The notes under the pieces were generated by a model. It saw only the letters and a program-made list of their open reading frames with translations, was not told where the DNA came from and ran no database searches. This document shows, piece after piece, positions 44,073 through 53,907 of a DNA stretch of 64,000 nucleotides; position 1 is the stretch's first letter; each line of letters opens with the position of its first letter. Made by a program: the position numbers and the translations under genes. Source of the DNA: JAKZVK01 sp965248255 (GTDB lineage Bacteria > Acidobacteriota > Terriglobia > Bryobacterales > UBA6623); contig CBDFIW010000003.1 in NCBI GenBank assembly GCA_965248255.1, forward strand, positions 62,001 through 126,000. Direction: 5' to 3'.

Positions 44073-45812
44073 ATGCGTTGGAGCCAGTTGTACGTTCCTA
44101 CCTTGCGTGACACGCCGGCCGAGGCCGAGGTCGTCAGCCATCAGCTGCTACTGCGCGCCGGTTACATCCGGCAGCTAGCGGCCGGTATCTACAGTTATCT
44201 GCCTCTGGCGCGGCGCTCGCTGCTCAAGATCGAGAGAATCATCCGCGAGGAGATGGACGCTATCGGCGCGCAGGAGTTCTTTCTACCTGAGCTGCATCCG
44301 GCCGAGGTTTGGCGGCAGAGCGGGCGCTGGGAGGCGATGGGCCACGACATGTTCCGGCTGCAGGACCGCGGTGGCCGCGAGCTATGCCTCGGCATGACCG
44401 AAGAAGAGGTGATGACAACCATCGCCCGTGGTGAACTCCGCAGCTACAAACAACTGCCGCAGCTCTGGTACCAGATCCAGGCGAAGTTCCGCGACGAGCC
44501 CCGCCCAAAGTCCGGGCTGATACGGGTCCGCCGGTTCACGATGAAGGACTGCTACTCCTTCGACCTCGACGCCGCCGGCCTGGACGTCAGCTACGAGAAG
44601 CATCGGCAAGCCTACTGCCGTATCTTTGACCGCTGCGGCCTCGACTACATCGCGGTCGAAGCACATTCGGGCGCCATGGGCGGCAGCCAATCACAGGAGT
44701 TTTCAGTGCCGTCGGACGCGGGTGAGGATGTCATCGTCGTCTGTGGTTCCTGCGGATACGCGGCAAATCTGGAAAAGGCGGTATCGAAAGCAGTCCAACC
44801 CTCGGCGCCAGATGCCGAAGGTGAAGCCGGCCCCGAAGAGTTTGAAACACCCGGGAAGAAAACTATCGCCGAGGTCGCCGAGTTCACCAGTCTGCCCGAG
44901 ACCTCCCAGATCAAGAGCTTGGTGATGGTGGCCGCCGAGAAGCCCGTCCTAGCGCTTCTTCGCGGCGACCACGCCCTGAGCGAGTCGAAACTCGGCAGCG
45001 TGCTCGAAACCGCCGACCTGCGCCCGGCCCATCCCGAGGAGATCCGCGAATGGTTCGGCGCGGACGCCGGCTCGCTCGGCCCGGTCGGGGTGACGACAAT
45101 CGACCTGATCGCCGACGAGGCGTTACGCGGCCGACGCAACATGATTGCCGGCGCCAACAAAGACGGCTACCATCTGCGGAATATCACCGCCGGACGAGAC
45201 TTCGAACCACGTTATTCCGACCTGCGCCAAGTAGTCGAAGGCGATCCTTGTGCGTCATGCGGCGCAGCGCTGGAGCTGAAGAAATGCATCGAGGTGGGCC
45301 ACATCTTCAAGCTGGGCTACCGCTATTCTGAGTCAATGGGTTTACGAGTCCTTGATCCTGACGGCAAAGAGGTTGCCCCGATCATGGGCTCGTACGGAAT
45401 TGGCCTCGAGCGCATCCTGACGGCGGCGATCGAGCAGGGTCATGACGACGCCGGTATGGTGCTGCCCACATCGATTGCACCGTACGAGGTCGTCGTCACG
45501 CCGATCAACATGAAGAACGACGGCCAGCGCGAGGCCGCTGAGGCGCTCTACAAGCGATGTTCAGGTCTGGGGCTCGACGTACTACTCGACGACCGCCAGG
45601 AGCGCGCCGGAGTCAAATTCAACGACGCCGACCTGATCGGCATCCCGTATCGCATCACGGTGGGGAGGAAAATCACGGACGGATTGGTGGAACTCACCGC
45701 TCGGTCGACACGTCAATCCACCGATGTTACACTCGAAGAAGCGCCCGAGTCGATTCGTGAACGGCTCGCAAACAGCCGCCCTGGGTTGCCTACTTCGAGC
45801 ACTTCGGAGTGA
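44073..45812 (+). CDS. proS: Proline--tRNA ligase, bacterial type
   Basis: The 579-residue class II aminoacyl-tRNA synthetase shows motif 2 (FRDEPRPKSGLIRVRRFTMKDCYSFD), an inserted editing domain between motifs 2 and 3 (about residues 235-385), and motif 3 (GSYGIGLERILTAAIEQ). The C-terminal anticodon-binding domain (YEVVVTPINMKND..., LLDDRQERAGVKFNDADLIGIPYRITVG) completes it. It charges tRNA-Pro with proline. The start is ATG 44073. Confidence 0.96.
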   Translation: MRWSQLYVPTLRDTPAEAEVVSHQLLLRAGYIRQLAAGIYSYLPLARRSLLKIERIIREEMDAIGAQEFFLPELHPAEVWRQSGRWEAMGHDMFRLQDRGGRELCLGMTEEEVMTTIARGELRSYKQLPQLWYQIQAKFRDEPRPKSGLIRVRRFTMKDCYSFDLDAAGLDVSYEKHRQAYCRIFDRCGLDYIAVEAHSGAMGGSQSQEFSVPSDAGEDVIVVCGSCGYAANLEKAVSKAVQPSAPDAEGEAGPEEFETPGKKTIAEVAEFTSLPETSQIKSLVMVAAEKPVLALLRGDHALSESKLGSVLETADLRPAHPEEIREWFGADAGSLGPVGVTTIDLIADEALRGRRNMIAGANKDGYHLRNITAGRDFEPRYSDLRQVVEGDPCASCGAALELKKCIEVGHIFKLGYRYSESMGLRVLDPDGKEVAPIMGSYGIGLERILTAAIEQGHDDAGMVLPTSIAPYEVVVTPINMKNDGQREAAEALYKRCSGLGLDVLLDDRQERAGVKFNDADLIGIPYRITVGRKITDGLVELTARSTRQSTDVTLEEAPESIRERLANSRPGLPTSSTSE

Positions 45813-46040
45813 CGCCAGTTCTGCGGGAGGGACGCCTCGCGAAAGGGCGGCGACCGATTCCCGGATGGCGCGACGGTCTTACTCGCAGCGAGTGTTCTCC
45901 GGCGGTCGCCCACCCTGCGTAGTGACAGAGCATGCCCTATCGGCCTGGCAAACTTATTCTCGACTGATATCTTGCGATCTGTGTAGTCCCTTTGAAGACT
46001 TCGGTCTAGCAGACAGCCGGGGTCGTGATGCGGCAGGTTC

Positions 46041-48653
46041 ATGAAGAAGCGGCGCCGGCGTCAACAACAGAAGTGGGTGGTTCGCTCCAGAGTGCTGAGC
46101 TTCGCTGTCCGCGTGGTCAGAAGCCCTGTGGGCAAGGTCTTGCTAGCCCTGATGCTGATGGCGACGGCCGCGGGGCTGATTGTCTTCAATCACTATTATT
46201 GGGAATTCGCGAAAGTCGTTGATGCCAAGCTGCATCGCGGCCCCTTCAATCGCACCTCGAAGATACTGGCCGCTCCCGATCCCGTCTTTGTCGGCGACGA
46301 GCTGACGCTCGACGAAGTGCTTTCGCAATTGCGGGAAGCGGGGTACTCCGAGTCGAGACACAACCGCGTCGGGCATTTCAGCGTCAGGTCCGACAGCATC
46401 GAGATCTATCCCGGGGCGCTTTCCTACTTCCGGCGGGAGCCGGCCGTTCTTTACTTCGGCGAAGGCGGCGTCACGCGCATCGTTTCTCTCAGCGACAACA
46501 CGCCGCAGACGGTGTATGAGCTCGAACCGTCTCTCGTCACGAACCTGTTCGACCGGGAGCGGTCCAAGCGCCGGTTGGTCGCCTACGACGACATCCCCGA
46601 CGTACTGCGCCACGCCGTGCTTGCTATCGAGGACCACCGCTTCTTCGACCACTACGGCATCGACCTGGTCCGCACGACGCGGGCAGCGTATGACGGCCTG
46701 GTCGAATGGCGGCGTCCGCGGGGTACCTCGACACTGACGCAGCAGCTCGCGCGCCAATTCTTCCTCACACCCGAGCAGACCTATCGGCGCAAGCTGGCCG
46801 AGCTGATGATCGCCGTGCAGCTCGAGATGCGGCTGAGCAAGGAACAGATTTTCGAGTTCTACGCCAACCAGATTCCCCTGGGACGCCGCGGCAGCTTCAA
46901 TGTGATGGGTATGGGTGAAGCCGCCGAAGCCTATTTCGACAAAGACATTCGCGCGCTTCGCGTGGATGAGGCGGCACTGCTGGCCGGATTGATCCAGCGG
47001 CCGAGCTATCTCAATCCGTATCGCCATCCCGAGCGCGCCAAAAGCCGCCGAAACACCGTACTGGAGGCCATGCTGCGTGAACGTTTCATCACGGCCCAGG
47101 AATACCGCGCCGCCGTGCAGCAACCGGTGGATCTCGCGGTCGGCAAGATCGAGTACAGCAACGCCCCGTACTTTGTCGACCTAGTCAACCGATCTCTCAA
47201 GGCCAACTTCGGCAGCGAAGAGCTGATCACGCAGTCCTACCGCGTCTACACGACGCTCGACATGCAGCTCCAGAAGGCGGCAGTCGAAGCGATCCGAGTC
47301 GGCATGGCCGAGGTGGATGAGAAGGTCAAGCGGCAACACCGGCGGGGCAAGTACGCCGAGTTCGGGTACCCGGTCCATGGTCCGGCGCCCCGGGCGCAGG
47401 CAGCCCTCGTGGCGGTTGATCCGGATACCGGCGAGGTAAAGGCCATCGTCGGCGGCAGGAACTACGGCGAGAGCCAGCTCAACCGCGTCCTCGCCTACCG
47501 CCAACCGGGTTCGGCTTTCAAGCCATTCGTCTACGCGGCGGCGATCAGTACCGCGATCGAGCAGGAAGAAGATCTCTTCGCGCCGCTGTCCCGCGAGGTG
47601 CTGACACCGATCTCGACCGTCGACGACGTACCGACGACGTTCTGGTGGGATGAGAAGCCCTACGAGCCGTCGAACTTCTCCAACAAGATCTACGGCATCA
47701 TCACTCTGCGGACGGCATTGGTCAAGTCAATGAACATCGCCACGGTCAAGGTGGCAGAGCTTGCCGGCTTCGACCGCGTTGCCGACGTGGCGCAGCGCGC
47801 CGGCCTGGGTGCGAACATTCAGCCAACCCCGGCGGTCGCTCTAGGGGCGTACGAGGTTACGCCCTTGGACATCGCCGCCGCCTACACGATCTTCGCCAAC
47901 GGCGGTGAGCGTATGGAGCCTTACTTCATTCGTTCAGTCAGCAATGAGACCGGTCGGGTTTTGCTTCATAACCAACCCCGGCCGCAGGAAGTGCTCGACG
48001 CTCGTACGGCCTACGTCGTCACGCACATGCTTGAGGACGTCATTCGTAGAGGGACCGCAGTCCGCGTGCGCGGCATGGGTTTCCGCGAGCCGGCCGCCGG
48101 CAAGACCGGTACGGACGACGACGGCTGGTTCGCCGGCTACACGTCGAATCTGGTTTGCGTCGCCTGGGTCGGGTTCGACGACAACACCGACCTCGCCCTT
48201 GAGGGTGCTCACTCCGCACTGCCGATCTGGACCGAGTTCATGAAGCGCGCCCATGCGCTGCGCGAATACCGCAACCCGGAGCCGTTCGAGCCGGTGGACG
48301 GCATCGTGAGCGCGCAGATCGACCTTGACACGAACGAGTTGGCCACCTACGCCTGCCCCAACCGCGCGAGCGAGGTGTTCATCGCGGGCTCGCAACCGTC
48401 ACGCTTCTGCTACCTGCACGGCGGCGGCCGGCGGCTGCTGCTGGCGACCAACGTGGCCGGTTGGGACAGCGGCGACCCTGATCCGAAGAACGATGAAGCG
48501 GTCGCCGAAGTGGAAGACACCGGCGAGCAAGCCCTGCCGCCGCCGCTGGTCATCGAGGTCCCCCCGCCGATCGCGACGCCCGCCGATCCATCGCGTCAAG
48601 AGCCCCAGAAGAAGAAGGGGTTCTTTGGCCGCATCCTCGACGCCTTCCGCTAG
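46041..48653 (+). CDS. Bifunctional class A penicillin-binding protein (PBP1b-like)
   Basis: The 870-residue protein builds peptidoglycan. It has a basic cytoplasmic N-terminus, one membrane anchor (VLLALMLMATAAGLIVFNHYY, about residues 33-53) and a UB2H-like regulatory domain (about 80-150). The GT51 transglycosylase has the catalytic Glu in EDHRFFDHYG (near 198) and RGTSTLTQQLARQFFL. The transpeptidase has SAFKPF (near 490), SMN (near 563) and KTGT (near 687). A proline-rich tail follows. The UB2H region argues for the PBP1b rather than the PBP1a type. Confidence 0.93.
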   Translation: MKKRRRRQQQKWVVRSRVLSFAVRVVRSPVGKVLLALMLMATAAGLIVFNHYYWEFAKVVDAKLHRGPFNRTSKILAAPDPVFVGDELTLDEVLSQLREAGYSESRHNRVGHFSVRSDSIEIYPGALSYFRREPAVLYFGEGGVTRIVSLSDNTPQTVYELEPSLVTNLFDRERSKRRLVAYDDIPDVLRHAVLAIEDHRFFDHYGIDLVRTTRAAYDGLVEWRRPRGTSTLTQQLARQFFLTPEQTYRRKLAELMIAVQLEMRLSKEQIFEFYANQIPLGRRGSFNVMGMGEAAEAYFDKDIRALRVDEAALLAGLIQRPSYLNPYRHPERAKSRRNTVLEAMLRERFITAQEYRAAVQQPVDLAVGKIEYSNAPYFVDLVNRSLKANFGSEELITQSYRVYTTLDMQLQKAAVEAIRVGMAEVDEKVKRQHRRGKYAEFGYPVHGPAPRAQAALVAVDPDTGEVKAIVGGRNYGESQLNRVLAYRQPGSAFKPFVYAAAISTAIEQEEDLFAPLSREVLTPISTVDDVPTTFWWDEKPYEPSNFSNKIYGIITLRTALVKSMNIATVKVAELAGFDRVADVAQRAGLGANIQPTPAVALGAYEVTPLDIAAAYTIFANGGERMEPYFIRSVSNETGRVLLHNQPRPQEVLDARTAYVVTHMLEDVIRRGTAVRVRGMGFREPAAGKTGTDDDGWFAGYTSNLVCVAWVGFDDNTDLALEGAHSALPIWTEFMKRAHALREYRNPEPFEPVDGIVSAQIDLDTNELATYACPNRASEVFIAGSQPSRFCYLHGGGRRLLLATNVAGWDSGDPDPKNDEAVAEVEDTGEQALPPPLVIEVPPPIATPADPSRQEPQKKKGFFGRILDAFR

Positions 48654-48809
48654 CGAGGTCTGCGACCTTAAACCGATGGGTACGATTGTCCGCGCCGTGT
48701 TTGACCAGCATCTTTGGTTCGAGGGCGGCAGTCGAAGTTGGCGCTTCCACGCGGGCCATGAGCGAACTGCTCAGCCACTTTCTCGACGGGACGTTTCCTA
48801 TTCTCCCGT

Positions 48810-49008
48810 TCAGAGTATCGTCGCCGAGGCCCGAGGCAAGCCCAGCAGTCTGACCAGCTCGGTCTCGAACTCCTTCGCGGCGCGAGTAGACCGCCGGCGA
48901 ACGGGTGCGTCCCGGAAACTTTCCAGGGCCAGTGAGTAAGAGTCCCAGGCTTCGTCCGTGCGGCCCATCCGGCTCAGAATGACGCCCCGCCGATGGAACC
49001 AGCGTTCC
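48810..49008 (-). pseudogene. C-terminal part of the TPR protein in a shifted frame
   Basis: In the frame offset by one from the upstream gene the sequence reads ERWFHRRGVILSRMGRTDEA, then WDSYSLALESF, and ends KEFETELVRLLGLPRASATIL with a stop at 48810-48812. This is a typical last TPR plus capping helix, so it belongs to the gene at 48974-49696. Confidence 0.7.
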
Positions 49009-49696
49009 GGGGGGCCATGGAAGGGCGAAGCTGATCCAGCCGTTCCAAAGCCCGGCCATAGCGGTTCAGCCTCAACTCGATATCGATGGCGAAGTCGACG
49101 AGCGTGAAGATCGGACCCAATCGTTCGATTCCCTCACCGACTCCATCAAGCGCCTCATCGAAGTGGTCCAGACCGGCGGAGGTCAGAGCTTTCGCTCGCT
49201 CCAAGTAGTATTCAGGGGTCGGATTCTCAAGGCCGGCGATGACCTTGTCGTAATCGGCCACCGCAGCCAGCGGCTGCTCCAGCTTGACGAGAAGCCGGGC
49301 GCGCGTCAAAAGCCCCTCCCGGTGGTCAGGGCGCGCCCGCAGGAGACGGTCAAGATCTGTCTTTGCCTCCACGCAGCGACCTGCCTCGAAAAACATCCGT
49401 CCGCGGACGAATGGAACGACATCTGAATCGGGATCACGGTCATCCGCGCGCTGATAATCAGCCAGAGCCGCGTCCCAGTCACGATGCATGCGGTACAGCT
49501 CGCCCCTCTTGATGTACAAGTCCGGGTTTTCCGGGGCAGCGGCAATGCGCCTGTCCATGTCCTTGAGGCGCTCGTGGATGCCCGCGTGGCCGTTTACTCC
49601 GATGGGCAACAAAAGGACCATCACCACCGCCAGAAGCGGGGCCATCCACAGCACACGACCCGGCGCTGAAGCCTTCGCTACGCGTTTCATGACCAC
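48974..49696 (-). CDS. TPR-repeat membrane-anchored protein, frame cut short
   Basis: The protein has an N-terminal hydrophobic anchor (VLWMAPLLAVVMVLLLPIGV) and then TPR units: PDLYIKRGELYRMHRDWDAALADYQRADDRDP, PFVRGRMFFEAGRCVEAKTDLDRLLRARPD and ARLLVKLEQPLAAVADYDK. It ends at 48974 after a run of six C (49009-49014, G on the plus strand). One more C would carry the frame into clear TPR sequence down to 48810, so the full protein is about 295 residues. A scaffold or binding role is inferred. Confidence 0.75.
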   Translation of the reverse strand: MVMKRVAKASAPGRVLWMAPLLAVVMVLLLPIGVNGHAGIHERLKDMDRRIAAAPENPDLYIKRGELYRMHRDWDAALADYQRADDRDPDSDVVPFVRGRMFFEAGRCVEAKTDLDRLLRARPDHREGLLTRARLLVKLEQPLAAVADYDKVIAGLENPTPEYYLERAKALTSAGLDHFDEALDGVGEGIERLGPIFTLVDFAIDIELRLNRYGRALERLDQLRPSMAPRNAGSIGGASF

Positions 49697-49717
49697 AAAA
49701 AGATCGTTTTGACTGGC

Positions 49718-51976
49718 TTATGGCACGGACGCGGTATCCGAAGTCTCCACGTTGCTTCCCGCATCGTAGACGTACCCGGCGAGGTTCAGACTTGTGACGA
49801 TGAAGCGGAAAACCTCGCCCGATGACGCTTTCTCCTTCGAAGAGTTGATCGTCACGGACCCGTTGCCAGACGTCGTGCCGGATCCGTTACCGATCGGGAG
49901 ATTTTCCAGTTCCCAAGATCCCGTTACCTGCACACCGCCTATCACCGAACCGTTCTGATCCTCAACCGCGACGGTCGCGGCGGCCCGGTAGTTCTTCCCT
50001 TGCCGGCTGACCGTCACACCGATGTCAGAGACGTGAATGCTTTGGCCAACCACCTCTTCCGGTGTCGCGGAGGCCTCGTTCGAGGGCCCGGACTCGTTCC
50101 CGCTCGTGTCCCTCGACGTCACGACATAGTAGACCGGTACCCCAGCTTCAAGTCCGCTGTCCGTGTACTGGCTCGCCGACAGGCCCGAAGCGACCAGGCC
50201 GTAGCTGCTGCCTGATACGGTCGAGCGATAGACCAGGAACTCGGCCCAGTCGGCATCGGTTGTGTTGTCGGGCCAGTCGAGAGAAACGGAACCGGGACCG
50301 AGTGCCGCCGACAAGGGACCCGGCACGGCTGGAGGATCTGTATCAGGCGGACCGACCGAGCATAGGGTGCCATCGATGTCGACGCACGCCGCCGTTTGAA
50401 CGTTGGCGTCAGGATCGTACTCGAAACCGCCGGCCGAGACTCCCGTGACGGTAATGATGAATTGGCCCGAAGCCGAGCGGTCGACGCGGTCCGAGTCAAA
50501 CTGCACGCTTCCACTGGAGCCGGTGAGGCCGCTATCCACATCGCTGGTCAGGCCGCTCCATTGGGTTGTGACGGTCGCGCCGTCAACCGGCGCACCACCG
50601 TCGTCCGCGACGGACACAATCGCGCGGGCGTAACGTCGCTTTCCCGCGTTACGCCGTTCAATGGAGATCGAACCCACGTGCATCTTCGGCAAGGTCGCCG
50701 AATTCGTGGTCACGTTCAACACGCCGCTTGGGTCCGACTCGTTCCCTGCGGCGTCCCGGGCGATTACGTGATAGGCGAAGGCCGTACCGGCGGCAAGGCC
50801 GGCGTCAGCAAAAGTTGTCGTAACGCCCGTGGTGCTTCCGGCCAACCCACCGTCGCGGTAGACGTCATACGCCGTAACCGCCACGTTGTCCGTCGAGGCC
50901 GCCCAACTGATCGTCGCGGTCGTCTCCGTCGTTGAGACCTCCACTGGTGTGCCCGGAGTCGTCGGCTTCTCCGTGTCCGGGGCCGGATCCGTGGTCACCA
51001 TCAGGGTCGAACTCGCGCCCGACTCGTTGCCGGCTGCGTCGACCGCCGTCACGGTGTAGTCGTAGTCCGTTTCCGGGTCTAAACCTGTATCAGTGAAGTT
51101 GACCGCCGAGGGTGTGCCAACTTCGCCTCCGTCACGAAAAACCCGGTAGTGATCGACCCCAACGTTGTCCGCCGAAGCGTTCCACTGGAGATCGACTTGA
51201 GTATCGGTCTTCGAAACGAGCGAGAGACCGGCGGGAGCATCGGGTGCTTGGGTATCAACGAACGAGCTATACCGAACTGTCAGGCGGGGACGCTGCGAAG
51301 CCGTCGAGTATTCGCTGGACCGAAAATCCAGCCCGTCCGTCGTCGACGAGTTGGCGATGATCACGCCGTGATTCACCGACGGGGCGTCCACCCATCCCTG
51401 CACCACAGCGATGCCGTCGGCGTTCAGGATCACCTTGTATAAACCCAAAGATGCGGCCGTAATAGTGCCGAGGATCGATGAACCTCGGTCGCCGGCTCCC
51501 GATGCGCCCGGGGCCTCCCAAGCATTCCCCGGCGAGTAGACATTCCAGGTGGCTCCGGTCTCAAACCAATTTCGCTTCATCTCATAGATGTCGTAAACGC
51601 CGCCGCTGACGTTGAAAACCTCGATTTCGATCTCGGTCGAGTCGATCGTTGAACCGGGCGGGATCGACGACAGATCCCATAGGATCAGCGACGCAAGATC
51701 ATTGCCACTGCTCGAGGGGTCATCGCCGTCGACCAGCAGCGTCGCCGACAATCCGAAGTTCGAGGTCGGGGCATTCTGGGAAATGTAAGTGTCGCTCGTA
51801 CCGTCGTAGCTGGGATCGGGCGAAACCCCTTCTTGAAACGATTTGGTCACGATGTCGATATGCTCGAACGCGGCCTGCGAGTTGAGAGCGATCGGATTGG
51901 ACGATAAGTCGATGACGTTGTTGACCGTCAATGTATAGGTGATCCCGATACCCAGGGGCGTGACGGTCAAAGTCAC
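49718..51976 (-). CDS. C-terminal part of a secreted phosphatase-like protein: DNRLRE-type and FN3 domains
   Basis: The frame starts inside an SbsA-type Ig domain (TLTVTPLGIGITYTLTVNNVIDLSSNPI). A carbohydrate-binding DNRLRE/CBM96-like domain follows (YISQNAPTSNFGLSATLLVDGDDP, LASLILWDLSSIP, HGVIIANSSTTDGLDFRSSEY). Next come two FN3 domains (DTQAPDAPAGLSLVSKTDTQVDLQW, DNVAVTAYDVYRDGG), a beta-rich module, another FN3 and a second copy of that module (MHVGSISIERRNAGKRRYAR; SIHVSDIGVTVSRQGKNYRA). It has no start or signal of its own and continues the gene at 51720-53438; the frame break is near 51975-51990. These domains are typical of adhesion or polysaccharide binding outside the cell. Confidence 0.75.
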   Translation of the reverse strand: MTLTVTPLGIGITYTLTVNNVIDLSSNPIALNSQAAFEHIDIVTKSFQEGVSPDPSYDGTSDTYISQNAPTSNFGLSATLLVDGDDPSSSGNDLASLILWDLSSIPPGSTIDSTEIEIEVFNVSGGVYDIYEMKRNWFETGATWNVYSPGNAWEAPGASGAGDRGSSILGTITAASLGLYKVILNADGIAVVQGWVDAPSVNHGVIIANSSTTDGLDFRSSEYSTASQRPRLTVRYSSFVDTQAPDAPAGLSLVSKTDTQVDLQWNASADNVGVDHYRVFRDGGEVGTPSAVNFTDTGLDPETDYDYTVTAVDAAGNESGASSTLMVTTDPAPDTEKPTTPGTPVEVSTTETTATISWAASTDNVAVTAYDVYRDGGLAGSTTGVTTTFADAGLAAGTAFAYHVIARDAAGNESDPSGVLNVTTNSATLPKMHVGSISIERRNAGKRRYARAIVSVADDGGAPVDGATVTTQWSGLTSDVDSGLTGSSGSVQFDSDRVDRSASGQFIITVTGVSAGGFEYDPDANVQTAACVDIDGTLCSVGPPDTDPPAVPGPLSAALGPGSVSLDWPDNTTDADWAEFLVYRSTVSGSSYGLVASGLSASQYTDSGLEAGVPVYYVVTSRDTSGNESGPSNEASATPEEVVGQSIHVSDIGVTVSRQGKNYRAAATVAVEDQNGSVIGGVQVTGSWELENLPIGNGSGTTSGNGSVTINSSKEKASSGEVFRFIVTSLNLAGYVYDAGSNVETSDTASVP

Positions 51977-53438
51977 AGCGCGACGCGGCGGTCACCGTGA
52001 CGCCGTTATTGATTGAGTAGTTCGGCGCCGTCTCCGCGCTCGCCTGGTCCACTCGTTCACTGAAGTTTACGACCACTTCCGTTGCCGCTCCCTCCGACTC
52101 GACCGAAGAAATCACCGGTGCCGTCGTGTCGGGCCCCTTCAAGATCGTGAAGTCGTCCAGCACGTTCGCGTTGTTGTCCAGATACTTCACGTCGAGCCGG
52201 CTGCCGTCGAAGTCAAGTACCACCGATCCCAACGCATTAATCGAAAGCACCATCGCCGGATGATTCAGCGGCCCGCCGCTGATCTTGCCCGACGCCCCCG
52301 CCACCGCATACACGGCGCCCTCGTGGGGAACATCCGGCAAGAATGTCTTCGCATAGGCGCCATCGCCGAGCTCATTCCCGTCACCCAGGTCCTTTTTCAT
52401 TGCTTCGGTGAAGGTGCCGGACACGCCGTAATGACCATCGATCAGGTACGACCGCTCGTAGGAATGGCTGTGACCGGTCAGCACCAGATCCACGCCATGC
52501 TGCTCTAGAATCGGCAGAGAGTTCTGGCGCATGTCGGTCATCCGGCCATCTGTATCCGAATCATGAGAGCCCTTCGAATGGGGTGGGTGGTGCCAGAACG
52601 CGATCAGCCACGGCTTGTCGTTGGCTTGAAGATCGGCTTCCAGCCACGTCAACATCGCCCCGCTCGTCGAGCGGTCGGTTTCGTACGACTCCAGGCACAC
52701 GAAATGAATGTTGCCGTAGTCAAACGAGTAATACGCCTCCGTTCCCGAGGCGACGCCGCCGGCCTCGCCGCTCTTGGGCAGCGTGAAGATGTCGTAGTAG
52801 GGCCCGCTCTGGCTTGCCGAGTCCGCCGTGTGCCCGTCGTGATTGCCGAGCGTCGGCCATAGGAACGTATTCCGCAGGAACTGCGGATACATGTTGAAAA
52901 CGGCGCCCTGGTACTCGGCATCGGTGCCGTCCTGATAGGCGTTGTCGCCCAACATTAGGAGAAGTTCAGGGTCCTGCGTGCCCGTGTAGGTGACGAACGC
53001 ATCGCGCACCGCACGAGCGTTTGCGTCGGCCGTTCCCGAGTCACCCAGCACCCAGGCGCGGGTCTGTTTGGCCGTACCCGCCGTCGGCGATGTCACAAAG
53101 AAATGTTCGCTGTCACCGCCCGCCAACTCCCCGGCGGCGTTGCCTACCGAATAGTAGTACTTCGTGTCGGCTACAAGCCCATTTACGAGAACCTCGTGGT
53201 CAGTGACGGCTCCCCCCACCGACGCCGACTGATTCAGGTTGCCCTCCTGCGTCCCGTACCGCACAACGCTGTCCGTCGTGCTGTCGGTTCGCCACTTGAC
53301 GACGGCGCTGGCGGGCGTGCCGGTCTGAAGGTACGGCCCGCGGATCACCGACTGTGCCGGTGCTTGCGAAAAGCCGCCCGATAGCGCAATGAGAAGGACT
53401 AGATAGGAAGAACAGCAACAGCGATGAAAGAGCTTCAC
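51720..53438 (-). CDS. Secreted purple-acid-phosphatase-like metallophosphoesterase (N-terminal part)
   Basis: The protein starts with a signal peptide (SYLVLLIALSGGFSQAPAQ). A PAP N-terminal FN3-like domain (VIRGPYLQTGTPASAVVKWRTD) and a metallophosphatase core follow: GDSG, MLGDNAYQDG, TLGNHDGH, FWHHPPHSKGSHD and LTGHSHSYERSY, which carry the two-metal ligands. It probably hydrolyses phosphate esters outside the cell. An SbsA-like Ig domain begins after GPDTTAPVISSVES. From about 51985 the frame is wrong for the family; the true protein continues in the frame of the 49718-51976 entry. Confidence 0.82.
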   Translation of the reverse strand: MKLFHRCCCSSYLVLLIALSGGFSQAPAQSVIRGPYLQTGTPASAVVKWRTDSTTDSVVRYGTQEGNLNQSASVGGAVTDHEVLVNGLVADTKYYYSVGNAAGELAGGDSEHFFVTSPTAGTAKQTRAWVLGDSGTADANARAVRDAFVTYTGTQDPELLLMLGDNAYQDGTDAEYQGAVFNMYPQFLRNTFLWPTLGNHDGHTADSASQSGPYYDIFTLPKSGEAGGVASGTEAYYSFDYGNIHFVCLESYETDRSTSGAMLTWLEADLQANDKPWLIAFWHHPPHSKGSHDSDTDGRMTDMRQNSLPILEQHGVDLVLTGHSHSYERSYLIDGHYGVSGTFTEAMKKDLGDGNELGDGAYAKTFLPDVPHEGAVYAVAGASGKISGGPLNHPAMVLSINALGSVVLDFDGSRLDVKYLDNNANVLDDFTILKGPDTTAPVISSVESEGAATEVVVNFSERVDQASAETAPNYSINNGVTVTAASRCDFDRHAPGYRDHLYIDGQQRHRLIVQSDRSQLAGRVRAYRHRDQIVSRRGFARSQLRRYERHLHFPECPDLELRIVGDAAGRRR

Positions 53439-53734
53439 GGTTTCGACCCGAGACTTGGGATTCAGACGGCCGGGAGGAAGGACGTACCGTCTCTTCTCGG
53501 ATCGTATCAGCGGTCGCGCGAACCGTCCATAGGACAGTGGTGATAGTACGTTCTAGCTACTTATCGATCGCCCATAGGTCGGCGGTTACGGAAGCGCTGA
53601 TATGAGCCGAGCAGCGACAGCGGCAGATCTCCGAACCGAGACACAACTCCCTCTAGCGGGGTGGGTCAGCGCACGTCAGTGCCCCAAACCTGCTTACAGA
53701 GGACGACGGCCAGGCGCAATGGGCGCCGCGACCC

Positions 53735-53820
53735 GAGAACCGATTCCTCGGTTCTCAGTTGCTCGGCTAGCCGTGGGTGCTCGGTCGTTTGCCGTCCTGA
53801 GTCTCGAAGAATCGAGACTC
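53735..53820. repeat. Two perfect 9-bp hairpins in a 469-bp gap
   Basis: GAGAACCGA/TCGGTTCTC (53735-53756) and GAGTCTCGA/TCGAGACTC (53799-53820) are perfect stems with loops of four bases. They lie between the phosphatase gene start (53438) and the lexA stop (53908). Just downstream, an AAGGCTGGAGCCTT hairpin with CGCCACAT (about 53824-53846) resembles a motif near 27750-27775. The rest of the gap holds no supported gene; a 90-codon frame on the plus strand has no recognisable features. Confidence 0.6.
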
Positions 53821-53907
53821 GGCAAGGCTGGAGCCTTACGCCACATCCGGCGAGGGCACTTCTTGCAAAGTTGACACTCTCGTTCAGGTGACGCCTGGAT
53901 CAGACGG

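Noticed and set aside
53602..53874. 90-codon plus-strand frame between the phosphatase and lexA genes
   Set aside because: It runs across the perfect hairpins and a dispersed palindrome, with no domain and no convincing start.
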